In this document: positions 42,486-52,225 of the stretch, in pieces
How positions within the stretch are numbered: position 1 is the first letter of the stretch
Layout: each line of letters starts with the position of its first letter
NCBI GenBank assembly: GCA_964644695.1
Contig: CAZXWN010000002.1
Location: forward strand, 293,241 to 357,240
From: CAZXWN01 sp964644695 [NCBI: uncultured bacterium]
GTDB lineage: Bacteria; UBP4; UBA4092
Reading direction: 5' to 3'
Length of the DNA stretch: 64,000 nucleotides
The notes under the pieces: generated by a model
What the model was told of the DNA's origin: nothing
What the model saw: only the letters and a program-made list of their open reading frames with translations
Databases searched by the model: none
Translations under genes and position numbers: made by a program

Positions 42486-42491
42486 ATTATA
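42486..42491 (-). promoter_or_regulatory. Candidate -10 of a leaderless tadA transcript
   Basis: TATAAT on the minus strand, six bases before the tadA ATG (42479). With this spacing transcription would start at or next to the A of the ATG. Confidence 0.4.
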
Positions 42492-42573
42492 CCTGTATAA
42501 GGAAATATCCTGGTTTTTGTGAGAGTCACACTCCCGTTAACCCTGTTGGCCGTGTTATTATTTGATGATTATT

Positions 42574-43743
42574 ATGAGTAAAAAACGAATAGCCATCTTA
42601 GGTTCCTCGGGAACTATTGGTGTAAACACCCTAAAAGTATGTAAACATTTATCTTCTGAGTTGGAAGTTGTTGGACTTTCTGTCCGTAATTCAATCAATA
42701 TTTTGGAAGATCAGATTCGTCGTTTTCATCCAAAAGTAGTCTCTGTAGCTGACGTTGAATCCGCGGAAGTTCTTCGTTCTGCACTGGCGGATATGGTTAA
42801 TCCTCCTGAAATATTGTCAGGTTCGCAGGGACTGGTGAATGTTGCCATCCATCCGGATGTTGATATTGTTGTTGTCGCCACCGTAGGGTCTATTGGATTA
42901 TTGCCTACACTGGAGGCAATACGGGCAGGTAAAACTATTGCACTGGCCAATAAAGAAGTCTTGGTAATGGCCGGTGAGCTTGTAATGCAAGCCGCCTATG
43001 ATAATAAAACGGTCATTTTGCCGGTTGACAGCGAACATAATGCTATCTTCCAGTGTTTATCCAATCAACTTGATAAACGTGTTCGGCGCATATTATTAAC
43101 GGCTTCTGGTGGGCCTTTTAGAACTTATATGGGTGATTTTAAGGATATTACTCTTGAAATGGCTTTAAAGCATCCTACCTGGACCATGGGCAAGAAGATA
43201 ACCATTGACTCGGCCACCCTCATGAATAAAGGTTTTGAACTGATTGAGGCAACGCATTTGTTTGATGTTACAGCCGATATGATTGAAGTCGTTATCCATC
43301 CACAAAGTATTGTTCATTCATTAGTGGAGTTTGTAGATGGGTCTATCCTCGCTCAAATGGGGATTACAGATATGTTTATGCCCATCCAGTATGCTCTGAC
43401 GTATCCGAAACGAATGGAAACTCCTTTTCCTCCCCTGGATTTGACCTCCAAAGGCCAGTTAACATTTGAAAAGCCAAACTTGGATAAATTTCCTTGCCTT
43501 CGATTTGCCTATGAGGTTAGTCAGGCAGGTGGCACTTTCCCCGCAGTTTTGAATGCTGCCAATGAAGTAGCAGTCGCTCGTTTACTTGACCAAACTTTGA
43601 AGTTTTATCAAGTTCCGGCTGTGATTGAGGAGACCTTACAACAACATTTATCCGTCATGAGTCCTCAACTGGATACAATCCTTGACGCTGATAAATGGGC
43701 ACGCCGGACTGCCCAATCTATTGTGGAGAAATTCCTGAGATAA
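42574..43743 (+). CDS. dxr: 1-deoxy-D-xylulose 5-phosphate reductoisomerase
   Basis: Second enzyme of the MEP isoprenoid pathway, converting DXP to MEP with NADPH and a divalent metal. The 389-residue product has the NADPH-binding GSSGTIGVNTL at the N-terminus, ALANKEVLVMAGE, the metal/substrate segment PVDSEHNAIFQCL, HPTWTMGKKITIDSATLMNKG, and VIHPQSIVHSLVEF. The ATG at 42574 is chosen to match the usual start (MSKKRIAILG); a TTG and an ATG a few codons upstream (42562, 42565) are alternatives, and no ribosome site is obvious. It is followed three bases later by the DUF374 acyltransferase gene, so coupling is likely. Its presence implies the MEP route rather than mevalonate. Confidence 0.93.
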   Translation: MSKKRIAILGSSGTIGVNTLKVCKHLSSELEVVGLSVRNSINILEDQIRRFHPKVVSVADVESAEVLRSALADMVNPPEILSGSQGLVNVAIHPDVDIVVVATVGSIGLLPTLEAIRAGKTIALANKEVLVMAGELVMQAAYDNKTVILPVDSEHNAIFQCLSNQLDKRVRRILLTASGGPFRTYMGDFKDITLEMALKHPTWTMGKKITIDSATLMNKGFELIEATHLFDVTADMIEVVIHPQSIVHSLVEFVDGSILAQMGITDMFMPIQYALTYPKRMETPFPPLDLTSKGQLTFEKPNLDKFPCLRFAYEVSQAGGTFPAVLNAANEVAVARLLDQTLKFYQVPAVIEETLQQHLSVMSPQLDTILDADKWARRTAQSIVEKFLR

Positions 43744-43746
43744 CCT

Positions 43747-44433
43747 ATGAAAGGTTTTCTTAAGAGCAGCTTTGGAATTTGGTTAATCTCAACTCTTGCT
43801 TTTATCATCACCCGTGGAATTACCCTTACTCTTCGAATGACCATTCGAGGTGAAGATAAGGTCCATGATGTTGTTATGTCAGGGACTCCTGTTATCCTTT
43901 CTCTCTGGCATGGTCGAATGTTTATCCTGATTGATAAACTTCGGCTGAATTATCCTGATCGGTTAAAAGTTGCCACTATTGCCAGTCAAAGCCAGGATGG
44001 GGAACTTATTAGTCAAACACTGCATAAACTGGGTTTCTATGTTGCTCGGGGTTCATCCACTCGCGGTGGTATCAGAGCATCATTACAACTGTTAAAGGTA
44101 ATGAAAGATGGATACAATATTGCGATAACTGTGGATGGTCCAAAGGGTCCTCGATACGAAGTTAAGCCTGGAATTATTTTATTGGCTAAGAAAACTGGAT
44201 ATCCCATTCTACCTGTTTCAGCCAGTGCCTATCATGCATGGGTATTTAAGTCATGGGATCGGTTTCTTCTTCCGAAACCTTTCTCAAAAGTGGTGGTCAC
44301 AGCAGGTTCTCCCCTTTTTATTCCCTCTGATGCAACGTCTGAAGAATTAGAAGGTTACAGGAATACTCTTGAAAAAGAAATGAATGAAATAACATTAGAA
44401 GCTGACAAACAGTGTCATTTTCGGTTAAATTAA
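43747..44433 (+). CDS. DUF374 lysophospholipid acyltransferase-like protein
   Basis: A 228-residue protein with an N-terminal hydrophobic segment and the DUF374 acyltransferase pattern: SLWHGRMFIL (the H..R-type motif in place of HxxxxD), ATIASQSQDGEL, RGSSTRGGIRASL, and VDGPKGPRYEVKPG with the conserved DGPKGPR. Family members are related to LpxL/LpxM-type and 1-acylglycerol-phosphate acyltransferases and may acylate lipid A in Gram-negatives lacking other late acyltransferases. It starts three bases after the dxr stop and ends four bases before a TPR gene, so the three are probably one operon. Confidence 0.85.
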   Translation: MKGFLKSSFGIWLISTLAFIITRGITLTLRMTIRGEDKVHDVVMSGTPVILSLWHGRMFILIDKLRLNYPDRLKVATIASQSQDGELISQTLHKLGFYVARGSSTRGGIRASLQLLKVMKDGYNIAITVDGPKGPRYEVKPGIILLAKKTGYPILPVSASAYHAWVFKSWDRFLLPKPFSKVVVTAGSPLFIPSDATSEELEGYRNTLEKEMNEITLEADKQCHFRLN

Positions 44434-44437
44434 TGGC

Positions 44438-44839
44438 ATGACGTATCAGGATGGTGGAGAGACCAAATATCCAACTGCAGTACAAGCAGCTGCGGGTAAT
44501 TATCAAAAAGCCTTGTTTCTTAAAAGCAAAAGGCAATATTCTGAGGCTATTGATTATCTTCGGCTTGCCATCAAACTGAATCCCTGGGATGTTAAATATC
44601 CAATCGAAATTGCCTATTGTTATTTACACTTAAAACAACCCCGAGAAGCTTTAGATATTCTTGCTCCGCTTTATAAAAAAAATCCGCAAGATTCCAATAT
44701 ATTGAAACCCTATTGTTATGCTCTGTTGGAATTGGGGCGATTGTTTGAAGTCAACAATTTATTGGAATCTTCTGCACCACTGATTGAAAAAGATATCGTC
44801 TTACAGCAGTTAAAAGAAAAAGTGAAAAGCCTGATTTGA
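44438..44839 (+). CDS. Tetratricopeptide repeat protein
   Basis: A 133-residue, mostly helical protein with about two to three TPR units: NYQKALFLKSKRQYSEAIDYLRLAI, VKYPIEIAYCYLHLKQPREALDIL, and NILKPYCYALLELGRLFEVNNLL. There is no signal peptide. TPRs act as protein-binding scaffolds; nothing points to a specific partner. It begins four bases after the acyltransferase stop and ends one base before the convergent NUDIX gene. The short, promoter-less arrangement suggests it is the last gene of the dxr operon. Confidence 0.8.
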   Translation: MTYQDGGETKYPTAVQAAAGNYQKALFLKSKRQYSEAIDYLRLAIKLNPWDVKYPIEIAYCYLHLKQPREALDILAPLYKKNPQDSNILKPYCYALLELGRLFEVNNLLESSAPLIEKDIVLQQLKEKVKSLI

Positions 44840-45274
44840 TTATTCCTGCCCCGAAGGCCTGATTCCCGTTTTTCGATAATTCAAATAATCCAAAATGATA
44901 TTTCTGTGGTCGAATGCTATTTGTTCTGGGAGGTTGTTTTCCTGGAAAACCCCAATTTCTGCGGCATCATCTGCAGCATGTGGAATCCCTTTTGCTTTTG
45001 CGATAAATACTGTGGATATAGTGTGGAGTCGAGCATCTCGTCTGGGGTCTGAATAAGTGTGAAACTGTTCCAATAAAATGACATCCAATGAAGTTTCCTC
45101 TTTTGCTTCCCGTATGGCAGCCTGTTCAAGGGTTTCTCCATAATCAACAAATCCTCCAGGGATTGCCCATCCAGGAGGAGGGTTCTTCCGAAGGATTAGA
45201 ACGAGACCTTCAGTGTTTTCTAATTCAATTAGAATATCTACAGTTGGGACAGGGTTTCGCCATGTCTGTGTCAT
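44840..45274 (-). CDS. NUDIX hydrolase
   Basis: A 144-residue NUDIX protein with a complete NUDIX box, [23 protein letters not shown] (consensus Gx5Ex7REUxEExGU, here ending in a threonine/serine variant). The N-terminal [24 protein letters not shown] strand and [10 protein letters not shown] loop are typical of ADP-ribose or nucleotide pyrophosphatases. Probable job: clearing oxidised nucleotides or nucleotide sugars. It starts one base after the miaB stop on the same strand, so it is the second gene of a two-gene unit. Confidence 0.9.
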   Translation of the reverse strand: MTQTWRNPVPTVDILIELENTEGLVLILRKNPPPGWAIPGGFVDYGETLEQAAIREAKEETSLDVILLEQFHTYSDPRRDARLHTISTVFIAKAKGIPHAADDAAEIGVFQENNLPEQIAFDHRNIILDYLNYRKTGIRPSGQE

Positions 45275-45275
45275 T

Positions 45276-46580
45276 TTATTTAACTCGTTCTCCTACTAAT
45301 GAATGAGTTTTTGCTTTAGTGATTTTTACAGGAATAGTATCACCTGGTTTGAGGTCAGAATCTTTATGGAAAGCGATATGATGATTACTTCGTGATCGTC
45401 CTACCCATTGATTGTCTCGGAGTCCAGAAGGGCCATCAATCATGACATCAAATACTTTACCCACCTGTTCTTTCATTCGTTCAAACATAATCTTGTTTTG
45501 AAGGTCAATTAATTCCGCAATTCTTCTTTGACGAGTTTCCAGCGGCAGCTGATTTTTCATCGTTGCTGCCTCGGTACCCGTCCGTGGAGAAAACATGAAA
45601 CAATAGGCATTATCAAACCGCAAATCTTGAACAAGATGTAATGTTTCTTGGAAATCCTCTTCAGTTTCACCTGGGAATCCAACGACAAAATCTGTGGTTA
45701 TACCGGCTTCTGGCCAATGAGATCTTATTTGTGCCACTAGTTCTCTAAAGGCTTCTTTTGTATAAACTCTTTTCATTAATTTGAGAATCCGATTTGAACC
45801 AGATTGTACTGGAAGATGAAACCATTCACAGACCTTTTGGGCATTTTTTATGGATTCAATCACTTTGGGACTGATGTGGCTGGGGTGAGGGCTGGTAAAT
45901 CGTATCCGTTCTATCCCATCTAATTCATTGATTTGACATAATAAATCACCGAAATGTTCTTTTTGTTGACGCCATGCATCCACATTCTGGCCCAGAAGAG
46001 TTATCTCTTTATATCCTTTATCAGCCAGTTTCCGGCATTGTTCAACAATCTCAGAAGAAGGTCTATTTACTTGTGGACCCCTTGTTAATGGGACAATACA
46101 GAAAGAACAATGATGATTGCACCCCTCCATGATACTGACATAAGCTCGAACCGTATCTTTTCTCAGGACCACATCTTCATGGGTATAGGGGTCATCGAAA
46201 CCTGTTTTTACGAGAGGTTTTTTTGTTTGTTGGATAGTATGTATGAAAGATCCAATCTCAGGAATTTGCCTTGGCCCCATAACTAAATCCAGATAGGGAA
46301 CTTTTTTTAAAAAAGCCTGCCCATGCTGTTGCCCCATGCATCCACATATACCAATAATTAAATTGGGATTTTGTTTTTTTATGGGTTTGAGTTTGGACAG
46401 ATGCCCCATTAAACGAGTTTCTGCCGTCTCTCGTACTGAACAAGTGTTAAAAAGGACTATATCCGCGGCTTCCAACTCTTCAGTAAAAGCATAACCTTCA
46501 CGTTCCAAAAAACCAGCCAAGCGCTGACTGTCATACTCATTCATTTGGCAACCAAAAGTAACAATGTGAACCAGAGGCAT
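45276..46580 (-). CDS. miaB: tRNA-2-methylthio-N6-isopentenyladenosine synthase (MiaB)
   Basis: A radical SAM methylthiotransferase that adds a 2-methylthio group to i6A37 in tRNAs reading UNN codons. The 434-residue sequence has all three modules: the N-terminal auxiliary-cluster domain ([31 protein letters not shown] supplying three cysteines), the radical SAM core with [16 protein letters not shown] (CxxxCxxC), and a C-terminal TRAM domain ([21 protein letters not shown]). The wording of the TRAM and core segments fits MiaB rather than RimO or MtaB. AAGGA eight bases upstream sets the start. Confidence 0.93.
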   Translation of the reverse strand: MPLVHIVTFGCQMNEYDSQRLAGFLEREGYAFTEELEAADIVLFNTCSVRETAETRLMGHLSKLKPIKKQNPNLIIGICGCMGQQHGQAFLKKVPYLDLVMGPRQIPEIGSFIHTIQQTKKPLVKTGFDDPYTHEDVVLRKDTVRAYVSIMEGCNHHCSFCIVPLTRGPQVNRPSSEIVEQCRKLADKGYKEITLLGQNVDAWRQQKEHFGDLLCQINELDGIERIRFTSPHPSHISPKVIESIKNAQKVCEWFHLPVQSGSNRILKLMKRVYTKEAFRELVAQIRSHWPEAGITTDFVVGFPGETEEDFQETLHLVQDLRFDNAYCFMFSPRTGTEAATMKNQLPLETRQRRIAELIDLQNKIMFERMKEQVGKVFDVMIDGPSGLRDNQWVGRSRSNHHIAFHKDSDLKPGDTIPVKITKAKTHSLVGERVK

Positions 46581-46674
46581 TAATGATGTCCTTAAAAATA
46601 ATGGATTCTATTAAAATTGTAACTTACCGCTCTGACATGGACAATCTTGGTGGACCGGAATCAAGCCCAAATAG

Positions 46675-46717
46675 ATAACCGGATTATTATCTAAAAAATT
46701 GATAATAATCCGGTTAT
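46675..46717 (-). terminator. Hairpin after manA
   Basis: A 17-bp perfect stem: 46675-46691 pairs with 46701-46717, around a nine-base A-rich loop. It follows the manA stop on the minus strand, though the T-tract is weak. Confidence 0.7.
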
Positions 46718-46735
46718 GGTTCTTTTTGAAGGTAA

Positions 46736-47749
46736 CTATTGAACGAGGGGGATATCCTTTGCTCCGATTAAAATGATTGAATTATTCTCTTCTCTCGGTT
46801 TTAATGTGATTTCACCAATATCAGCTGGAAGGATAACTGCATCTCCATCATGTATTGAGAATGACTCACCTTTGGCATGTAATATATATTGGCCTTCCAT
46901 AGCAAAAAATACCTGAACTGACCGTGGATCAACCGTCCATTTATGAGCATCGATCAATGATAGTCGTTCAATACGATGGGATGACGTATTCACCAATAAT
47001 TCGTGTTTTCCCCAAGAAGTATTGGTGGCATTTGTTTTGACTGGGCCGGGATTTGTATTATTAAATTTAATGGCCTTTCGGGATTCATCTAAATGAAGCA
47101 TTCTTGGTTTTCCATTATTTCCTAACCGGTCATAGTCATAAATTCTGAATGTTGAATCAGAAGGTTCTTGAATCTCCAGAAGGAGGACTCCTTTACACAA
47201 AGCATGGACTGTTCCTGGCGGGATTCTATATACATCACCTGGCTGAACCGGATATCTTTGCAGGCAATCAAGAATGGTGCCATTTTTTAAAGACTGCTCA
47301 TACTGTTCGGAAGTAATTTCTGGTTTAAATCCCTGCAGAATTGATCCTTCAGGATCTGATTGAATTATTATCCATGATTCGTCTTTAGAATGATCTTTTG
47401 GGAAGTATTGTTGGCATGCTTCATGGTCAGGATGAACTTGAACTGAAAGGTCATCTGTGGCGTCAAGAAGTTTTATTAATAACGGAAACTTGCCGGAAGT
47501 GTAATGTCCTTTCCAAGTCGTTCCAATCAACTGTTCTCCCATGATACGGGTCACATCAGTTAATGATCTTCCAGCATAAGGACCATTGCTGATTTTGGAT
47601 GATCCTTCCGGCAAATCTGCCGTAATCCATGCTTCCCCAATTTTGATTCCGTGTGGTAATAAATAATCAAAATGCTCCTGCAGTTTACGCCCCCCCCATA
47701 TTTTAGCTTTCATCAGGGGTTCACATAGTAAGGGATAGGATTCCGGCAT
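46736..47749 (-). CDS. manA: Mannose-6-phosphate isomerase, class I
   Basis: A cupin-fold zinc enzyme that interconverts mannose 6-phosphate and fructose 6-phosphate. The 337-residue protein shows KIWGGRKLQEHF at the N-terminus, PLLIKLLDATDDLSVQVHPD with the zinc-binding Gln/His, KDESWIII, and IPPGTVHALCKGVLLLEIQEPSDSTFRI, whose histidine and glutamate complete the metal site. The length matches the short bacterial class I type. AAGGAG ten bases upstream sets the start. It has its own hairpin and seems monocistronic. It would supply GDP-mannose precursors for the envelope or allow growth on mannose. Confidence 0.92.
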   Translation of the reverse strand: MPESYPLLCEPLMKAKIWGGRKLQEHFDYLLPHGIKIGEAWITADLPEGSSKISNGPYAGRSLTDVTRIMGEQLIGTTWKGHYTSGKFPLLIKLLDATDDLSVQVHPDHEACQQYFPKDHSKDESWIIIQSDPEGSILQGFKPEITSEQYEQSLKNGTILDCLQRYPVQPGDVYRIPPGTVHALCKGVLLLEIQEPSDSTFRIYDYDRLGNNGKPRMLHLDESRKAIKFNNTNPGPVKTNATNTSWGKHELLVNTSSHRIERLSLIDAHKWTVDPRSVQVFFAMEGQYILHAKGESFSIHDGDAVILPADIGEITLKPREENNSIILIGAKDIPLVQ

Positions 47750-47943
47750 AATCTGTTACTCCTTATAATTTTGATATTATCCAAACCTGATAGAGTAAGC
47801 TCCGTGGGTATTCACCGAAGTTGCACTCATTCTAAGTCAATTTAAGAAAAAATTAAACTAATTCATGTCATCGATAATGAGTCCATATTTTTAACTCAGT
47901 CATGTGACAGTGATAGAATATTCAAGATTTAGTTGGAACTCAA

Positions 47944-48363
47944 TTGAAAAGACTGCTAAAAAAAATAGATATATGGACAAATCAGTATCCACAGACCCTT
48001 TATTGGGGGCCAGTGGTGTTTATCTGTATATTAATATTTTGGTTGTCGAACCAATCTAAATTACCTGATGTTCCTGTCCGTATTCCACATTTAGACAAAG
48101 TTGAGCATTTTCTTACATACAGTTTGTTGGGCTTTTTTGTGCGGCGTGCCTTTACCCACAGAACACCACATTGGAATTCTATTTTCTCTGCCATTGTATT
48201 TTGCCTTTTATTCGGAATATCAGATGAATTTCATCAAGTCTTTGTTCCTAACCGTCAAGCAGATATTTTTGATCTTTTTGCTGATATTCTGGGTGGGATT
48301 CATGGCCAATGGTGGTATGCTCAATGGGTGGAATATGCAAAGAAATGGTCATGGTATGAATAA
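47944..48363 (+). CDS. VanZ family protein
   Basis: A 139-residue membrane protein with four helices and the VanZ pattern: IFWLSNQSKLPDV after the first helix, PHLDKVEHFLTYSLLGFFVRRAF, and DEFHQVFVPNRQADIFDLFADILGG, which contains the conserved EFHQ...R...D...D residues. VanZ proteins are known from teicoplanin resistance, but most, as here, lie in envelope gene clusters without van genes and have unknown activity. Its stop overlaps the start of the following O-antigen-ligase-like gene by eight bases, so the two are probably translated together. No clear Shine-Dalgarno is present. Confidence 0.87.
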   Translation: MKRLLKKIDIWTNQYPQTLYWGPVVFICILIFWLSNQSKLPDVPVRIPHLDKVEHFLTYSLLGFFVRRAFTHRTPHWNSIFSAIVFCLLFGISDEFHQVFVPNRQADIFDLFADILGGIHGQWWYAQWVEYAKKWSWYE

Positions 48364-50350
48364 GAAAATAATGAATAATCAAACATCTAATATTGAATCT
48401 GGCTGCAATGTGAAAGCTAAGTCTTTATTGACTGCTCTGATGTATGGTGGTTTTGCTGTTTTATTAGCCCTTGCACCTCTACTGATTTCTGCTTTATTTT
48501 ACAGTGGTGCAGTAACGACTAAAATAATCTGGTGTAGATTGGGTGTGTCAGTTTTATTAGGGCTGTTTGGTGTTAACTTATTATTCTGCAAGAAAATCCA
48601 ATATAACCGGTTTGGGATGACTCCTGCGTTTTTAGGATTGGCAATCTGGTGGATATTTACTTCTATGACTCATGGTGACGGGCTATGGGGCTGGACTGAT
48701 GCCTTGAGTGGGCTGCTCTGGATTCTTGCCGCCTTAATTTTGGCTCAGCTTCCCTGTCATAAAAAAGGCATTATTTGGATTATATATGGGATTGTTTTAG
48801 GCGGTTTTCTTGCTGCTTTATATGGTCTTCTCCAGTACATGAATATGGATATCCTTAACCTGCAATGGTTTGGCCGGAAAATGGTCGGAAAAGATATTAT
48901 GATATCCACTTTTGGCAATGCAAACTATTTTACATCTTACCTGCCCCCTATATTTATTCTAGTTTTATCGTGGATCATTATTACTGGAGCGAAAATATGG
49001 GAGAAAGTTGTTGGACTGGTAATTTTAGTTGTACTGAGTTGTTGTATTGCTCTTTCTGGAGTGCGAACCGTTTGGATAGCTTTGCCCATATCTTTGACAA
49101 TATGGAGTTGCCTGGCATGGTTTATAAACAGGAAAAAGCAACATGATATCCACGAATCAGGTAAGACTCGTTCAATTATTTGGAAAAATCCTTGGATTTG
49201 GGGCAGTGTCGTTGGTGTAATTGTATTCATTTTTACACTTCAACAATTTAAAGCCTATGATTCCGACTGGCTACGATTGCGAATTAAATCACTCAGTAAT
49301 ATTCATGAATTGGAAGAACGCTTTTTGGTTTGGCAAGTAACAATGCAAATCATCAGAGACAATCCAATTCAAGGTATAGGTGCAGAACAGTTTCCTGCTT
49401 CCTATTTTCCTGAATTAGCAAAATTTCTTAGTAAAGAAAATGCCAATCAAGAATATAAAGCAGTCTTGACCTTTATCAATGGTCGCAATGCCAATCATAC
49501 CCACAATGATTATTTGCAATTAGCTGCTGAAGGTGGGTTGGTTTATATCGCCATATTTTTCTGGTTGTTGGCATCGTTTTTTTATTTGAATATCAAGGCT
49601 TTGTTTATAAGTCAAAGCCGATTATGGCAAATACGGCATCTGGGATTGATTGTGGCTGTTATTCCATTTTTGTTTGATATGATGGTCAATTTTCCCCTGT
49701 ATCTTCCCGCAAATAGCCTTCTTTTGGGGGCATTAATTGGAATTACTTTGCTTCATCTACGATATTCAGATATCGAAAGTATTGAAAAGGAGCTAGCTCT
49801 CAAACCTGCTTTAAGATGGGTAGTTATCACAATATTAACAGTTGTTGTGGGATTGGGATTATATGGTACAACACGATATGCCTTATCACAGTTCTATTTG
49901 AAACAAGGAATAACTGCAATGCAGTCATTAAAAGGATCAGAAGCCTTATATTCTCTGCAAAAGTCTATTTATTATGACAGAACAAACGCTCAAGCCCATA
50001 TGATGATGGGAAAATTGCTTGGTGTTGCTGGGTATGTACAACCAGCTTTGGAAGAGTATATGTTGGCTGAAAAATATGGTGTTGATGATTTTGAAGTTTA
50101 TTCAGACCAGGCAATATTTTTGTACCAACAACATAATTACCAAGCCGCAGTTAATTGTCTTCAAAAAATGGTTTTATACTCCCCTAATCATCCTCTTGCA
50201 CATAAAATGCTGGCATTGATTTATTCTCAATACTTACCTGACAAAGACAAAGCCATTGTACACATTGAGAAATATCTTGCTTCAGGGCCTGATATTAAGG
50301 AAAAGAAATGGTTTCAGGACAAACTGACAGAACTGCAAGCCGCACCTTAG
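48356..50350 (+). CDS. O-antigen ligase/polymerase family protein with C-terminal TPRs
   Basis: A 664-residue inner-membrane protein. About 11-12 hydrophobic helices cover residues 20-500, with the Wzy/WaaL-type periplasmic loop ending NANHTHNDYLQLAAEGGLVYIA, the conserved HNDYLQ motif. A soluble tail holds two to three TPR-like units (YSLQKSIYYDRTNAQAHMMM, YQAAVNCLQKMVLYSPNH). Family members join O-antigen to lipid A core or polymerise surface sugars; the TPRs may dock partners. The frame is open further upstream, but that part overlaps VanZ; the ATG at 48356 is chosen from the VanZ-stop overlap. It overlaps its paralogue downstream by 43 bp. Confidence 0.85.
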   Translation: MNKKIMNNQTSNIESGCNVKAKSLLTALMYGGFAVLLALAPLLISALFYSGAVTTKIIWCRLGVSVLLGLFGVNLLFCKKIQYNRFGMTPAFLGLAIWWIFTSMTHGDGLWGWTDALSGLLWILAALILAQLPCHKKGIIWIIYGIVLGGFLAALYGLLQYMNMDILNLQWFGRKMVGKDIMISTFGNANYFTSYLPPIFILVLSWIIITGAKIWEKVVGLVILVVLSCCIALSGVRTVWIALPISLTIWSCLAWFINRKKQHDIHESGKTRSIIWKNPWIWGSVVGVIVFIFTLQQFKAYDSDWLRLRIKSLSNIHELEERFLVWQVTMQIIRDNPIQGIGAEQFPASYFPELAKFLSKENANQEYKAVLTFINGRNANHTHNDYLQLAAEGGLVYIAIFFWLLASFFYLNIKALFISQSRLWQIRHLGLIVAVIPFLFDMMVNFPLYLPANSLLLGALIGITLLHLRYSDIESIEKELALKPALRWVVITILTVVVGLGLYGTTRYALSQFYLKQGITAMQSLKGSEALYSLQKSIYYDRTNAQAHMMMGKLLGVAGYVQPALEEYMLAEKYGVDDFEVYSDQAIFLYQQHNYQAAVNCLQKMVLYSPNHPLAHKMLALIYSQYLPDKDKAIVHIEKYLASGPDIKEKKWFQDKLTELQAAP

Positions 50351-52215
50351 AATATATATATAAATCTATATTAGTATTTCTTCTGGTTGGGACACCCATG
50401 GTTATATATCGGCCTGTTTATTTAGCGCCGATTAATAGTAAGTTATTCTATTTATTGTTTGTTATTTTGCTTACATTTATTTTATGGTCTGGCAGAGCTT
50501 TGTGGAGAGGTTTACGTTTTCATTGGCATCCCATTCAATACCCAATAATAGGTTGGATTTTGTATCTATTGGGGAGGATTGTTACTCATCAATATCCTGA
50601 TCTTGGGTTCAATCAAAGTTTCATGTGGCTTGTTCTTGGTTGTTGGGCACTTTTATTATCTTCGGTGCTAAAGGAATATAATCTAAAAAATTGGGTACTT
50701 AACTGTCTACTAGTTGGAAGTCTATTTGTTTCAATACATGCCATCCTTCAGTATTATGGATATGAATTTCCATTTCTTCCTTGGAAAGGTTTACCTCCGC
50801 AATTGAAAGTAATGGATACTATGGGGAATCCAAATTACTTGGCTGAGTTTCTTCTTATGATGGTTCCATTGGGATTTTTTTCAACGTTTTCATCCCATTC
50901 AAACTATACTCGATATTTGCATGGAATTATTACTGTCATAATGGCCTTTGCATTATGGTTAACTGGATCCTATGAAATATGGGTTGTAATACCTGTTCTG
51001 ATTACGGGGGTAATCGTTGGCTTGTTTTTTCTGATTTATGTGGAATCTTCAAGGTGGATTACTCGTCTTAAAAAGAGTTGTTTTATATTTGGAGGCATAA
51101 TCCTTCTGATTATTGCTGGAAATTTTGTTTCGAGATATTCCGATCAATGGCAGTACTTGAAACAACAACCGAAACTGACATTTGAGATGTCCCATTATCT
51201 TGAACGTTTTTTAATATGGGAAGTAGCACAATCAATGATTGTACAAAAACCGATTTTGGGGTGGGGTGCTGGTAGTTTTCGAACCCACTATTTTGACCAA
51301 TTAGCTTTATTTATGCGAGACCCTTCTCACAATGCTTATCGAACTTCAGCTATCTCAACTGCCGGCAGTAATGCTAATCAAGCACATAATGATTATCTGC
51401 AAATTGCAGTGGATTGGGGATTAATAGGTTTTGGTCTTTATTTGATGATTTGGGTGGCTTGTTTTTATTACCTTATTTGTACATTGTGGAAATCTCAATC
51501 AATCGAGAAAAAAGGTTTAATTCTTGGACTCATGGTTTCTTTTTTGATGGTATTGTCTGATGGTATGGTGAATTTTCCTATATACCTTCCAACTAATGCT
51601 CTTTATATATGGACACTCATTGCATTAACTATGAATATAACAGCAGATGATGTTCCATTGTATTCAAGTAAGATGAATCCATATTTGGCTTTGGGAGTAT
51701 TTGGGATCTCATTGTGGGCTGCCATTGTTTTTATTCCAAATTTATATAAAGCTAATGTTATTTATAAATCAGGGACAAAACTAATGGCCTCAGGCAAAAT
51801 CAATGATGCCAGTCAACAATTTATAAAAGCATTAAGTTACGATCAAACTCTGGGTGTTGCTCACCTTCGATTAGCACAATGTCAACTCCAATTGAGGAAG
51901 CCCAATGAAGCTTTTCAGCAAGCCTTTCTCTCATTTCGCTATGGAAGTGATGATGTGGAACGATACTATACTGCCGCAGAATCCTGTCTGGCATTAGGTG
52001 AACCGCAACGCGCTTATGAAATACTGGATTCAGCTTTGATGATATATCCTCGTTATATTGAAGCGATACGGTTGCAGGCGGTGATTTTAACCGATTATTG
52101 GAGGCATCCTGACTGGGCAATTCAAAAATGGACAGAGTATCAACATGTTGCTGGTACGGATGAGGCAACATCTGAATCGTTGAACAATATCAAAACACTT
52201 CAGAAAATAAAATAA
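50308..52215 (+). CDS. O-antigen ligase/polymerase family protein with C-terminal TPRs (second copy)
   Basis: A 635-residue paralogue of the preceding protein with the same plan: about 11 membrane helices, the loop motif NANQAHNDYLQIAVDWGLIG near residue 350, WGAGSFRTHYF earlier in the loop, and a TPR tail (GKINDASQQFIKALSYDQTLGVAHLRL and so on). The start at 50308 lies inside the end of the first copy, with AAGGA upstream; a later ATG (MVIYRP, residue 31) is possible. Two ligases of this type in tandem suggest two glycan substrates or a polymerase/ligase division of work. It ends 10 bp before the convergent ABC permease gene. Confidence 0.85.
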   Translation: MVSGQTDRTASRTLEYIYKSILVFLLVGTPMVIYRPVYLAPINSKLFYLLFVILLTFILWSGRALWRGLRFHWHPIQYPIIGWILYLLGRIVTHQYPDLGFNQSFMWLVLGCWALLLSSVLKEYNLKNWVLNCLLVGSLFVSIHAILQYYGYEFPFLPWKGLPPQLKVMDTMGNPNYLAEFLLMMVPLGFFSTFSSHSNYTRYLHGIITVIMAFALWLTGSYEIWVVIPVLITGVIVGLFFLIYVESSRWITRLKKSCFIFGGIILLIIAGNFVSRYSDQWQYLKQQPKLTFEMSHYLERFLIWEVAQSMIVQKPILGWGAGSFRTHYFDQLALFMRDPSHNAYRTSAISTAGSNANQAHNDYLQIAVDWGLIGFGLYLMIWVACFYYLICTLWKSQSIEKKGLILGLMVSFLMVLSDGMVNFPIYLPTNALYIWTLIALTMNITADDVPLYSSKMNPYLALGVFGISLWAAIVFIPNLYKANVIYKSGTKLMASGKINDASQQFIKALSYDQTLGVAHLRLAQCQLQLRKPNEAFQQAFLSFRYGSDDVERYYTAAESCLALGEPQRAYEILDSALMIYPRYIEAIRLQAVILTDYWRHPDWAIQKWTEYQHVAGTDEATSESLNNIKTLQKIK

Positions 52216-52225
52216 GAAGATTTAC

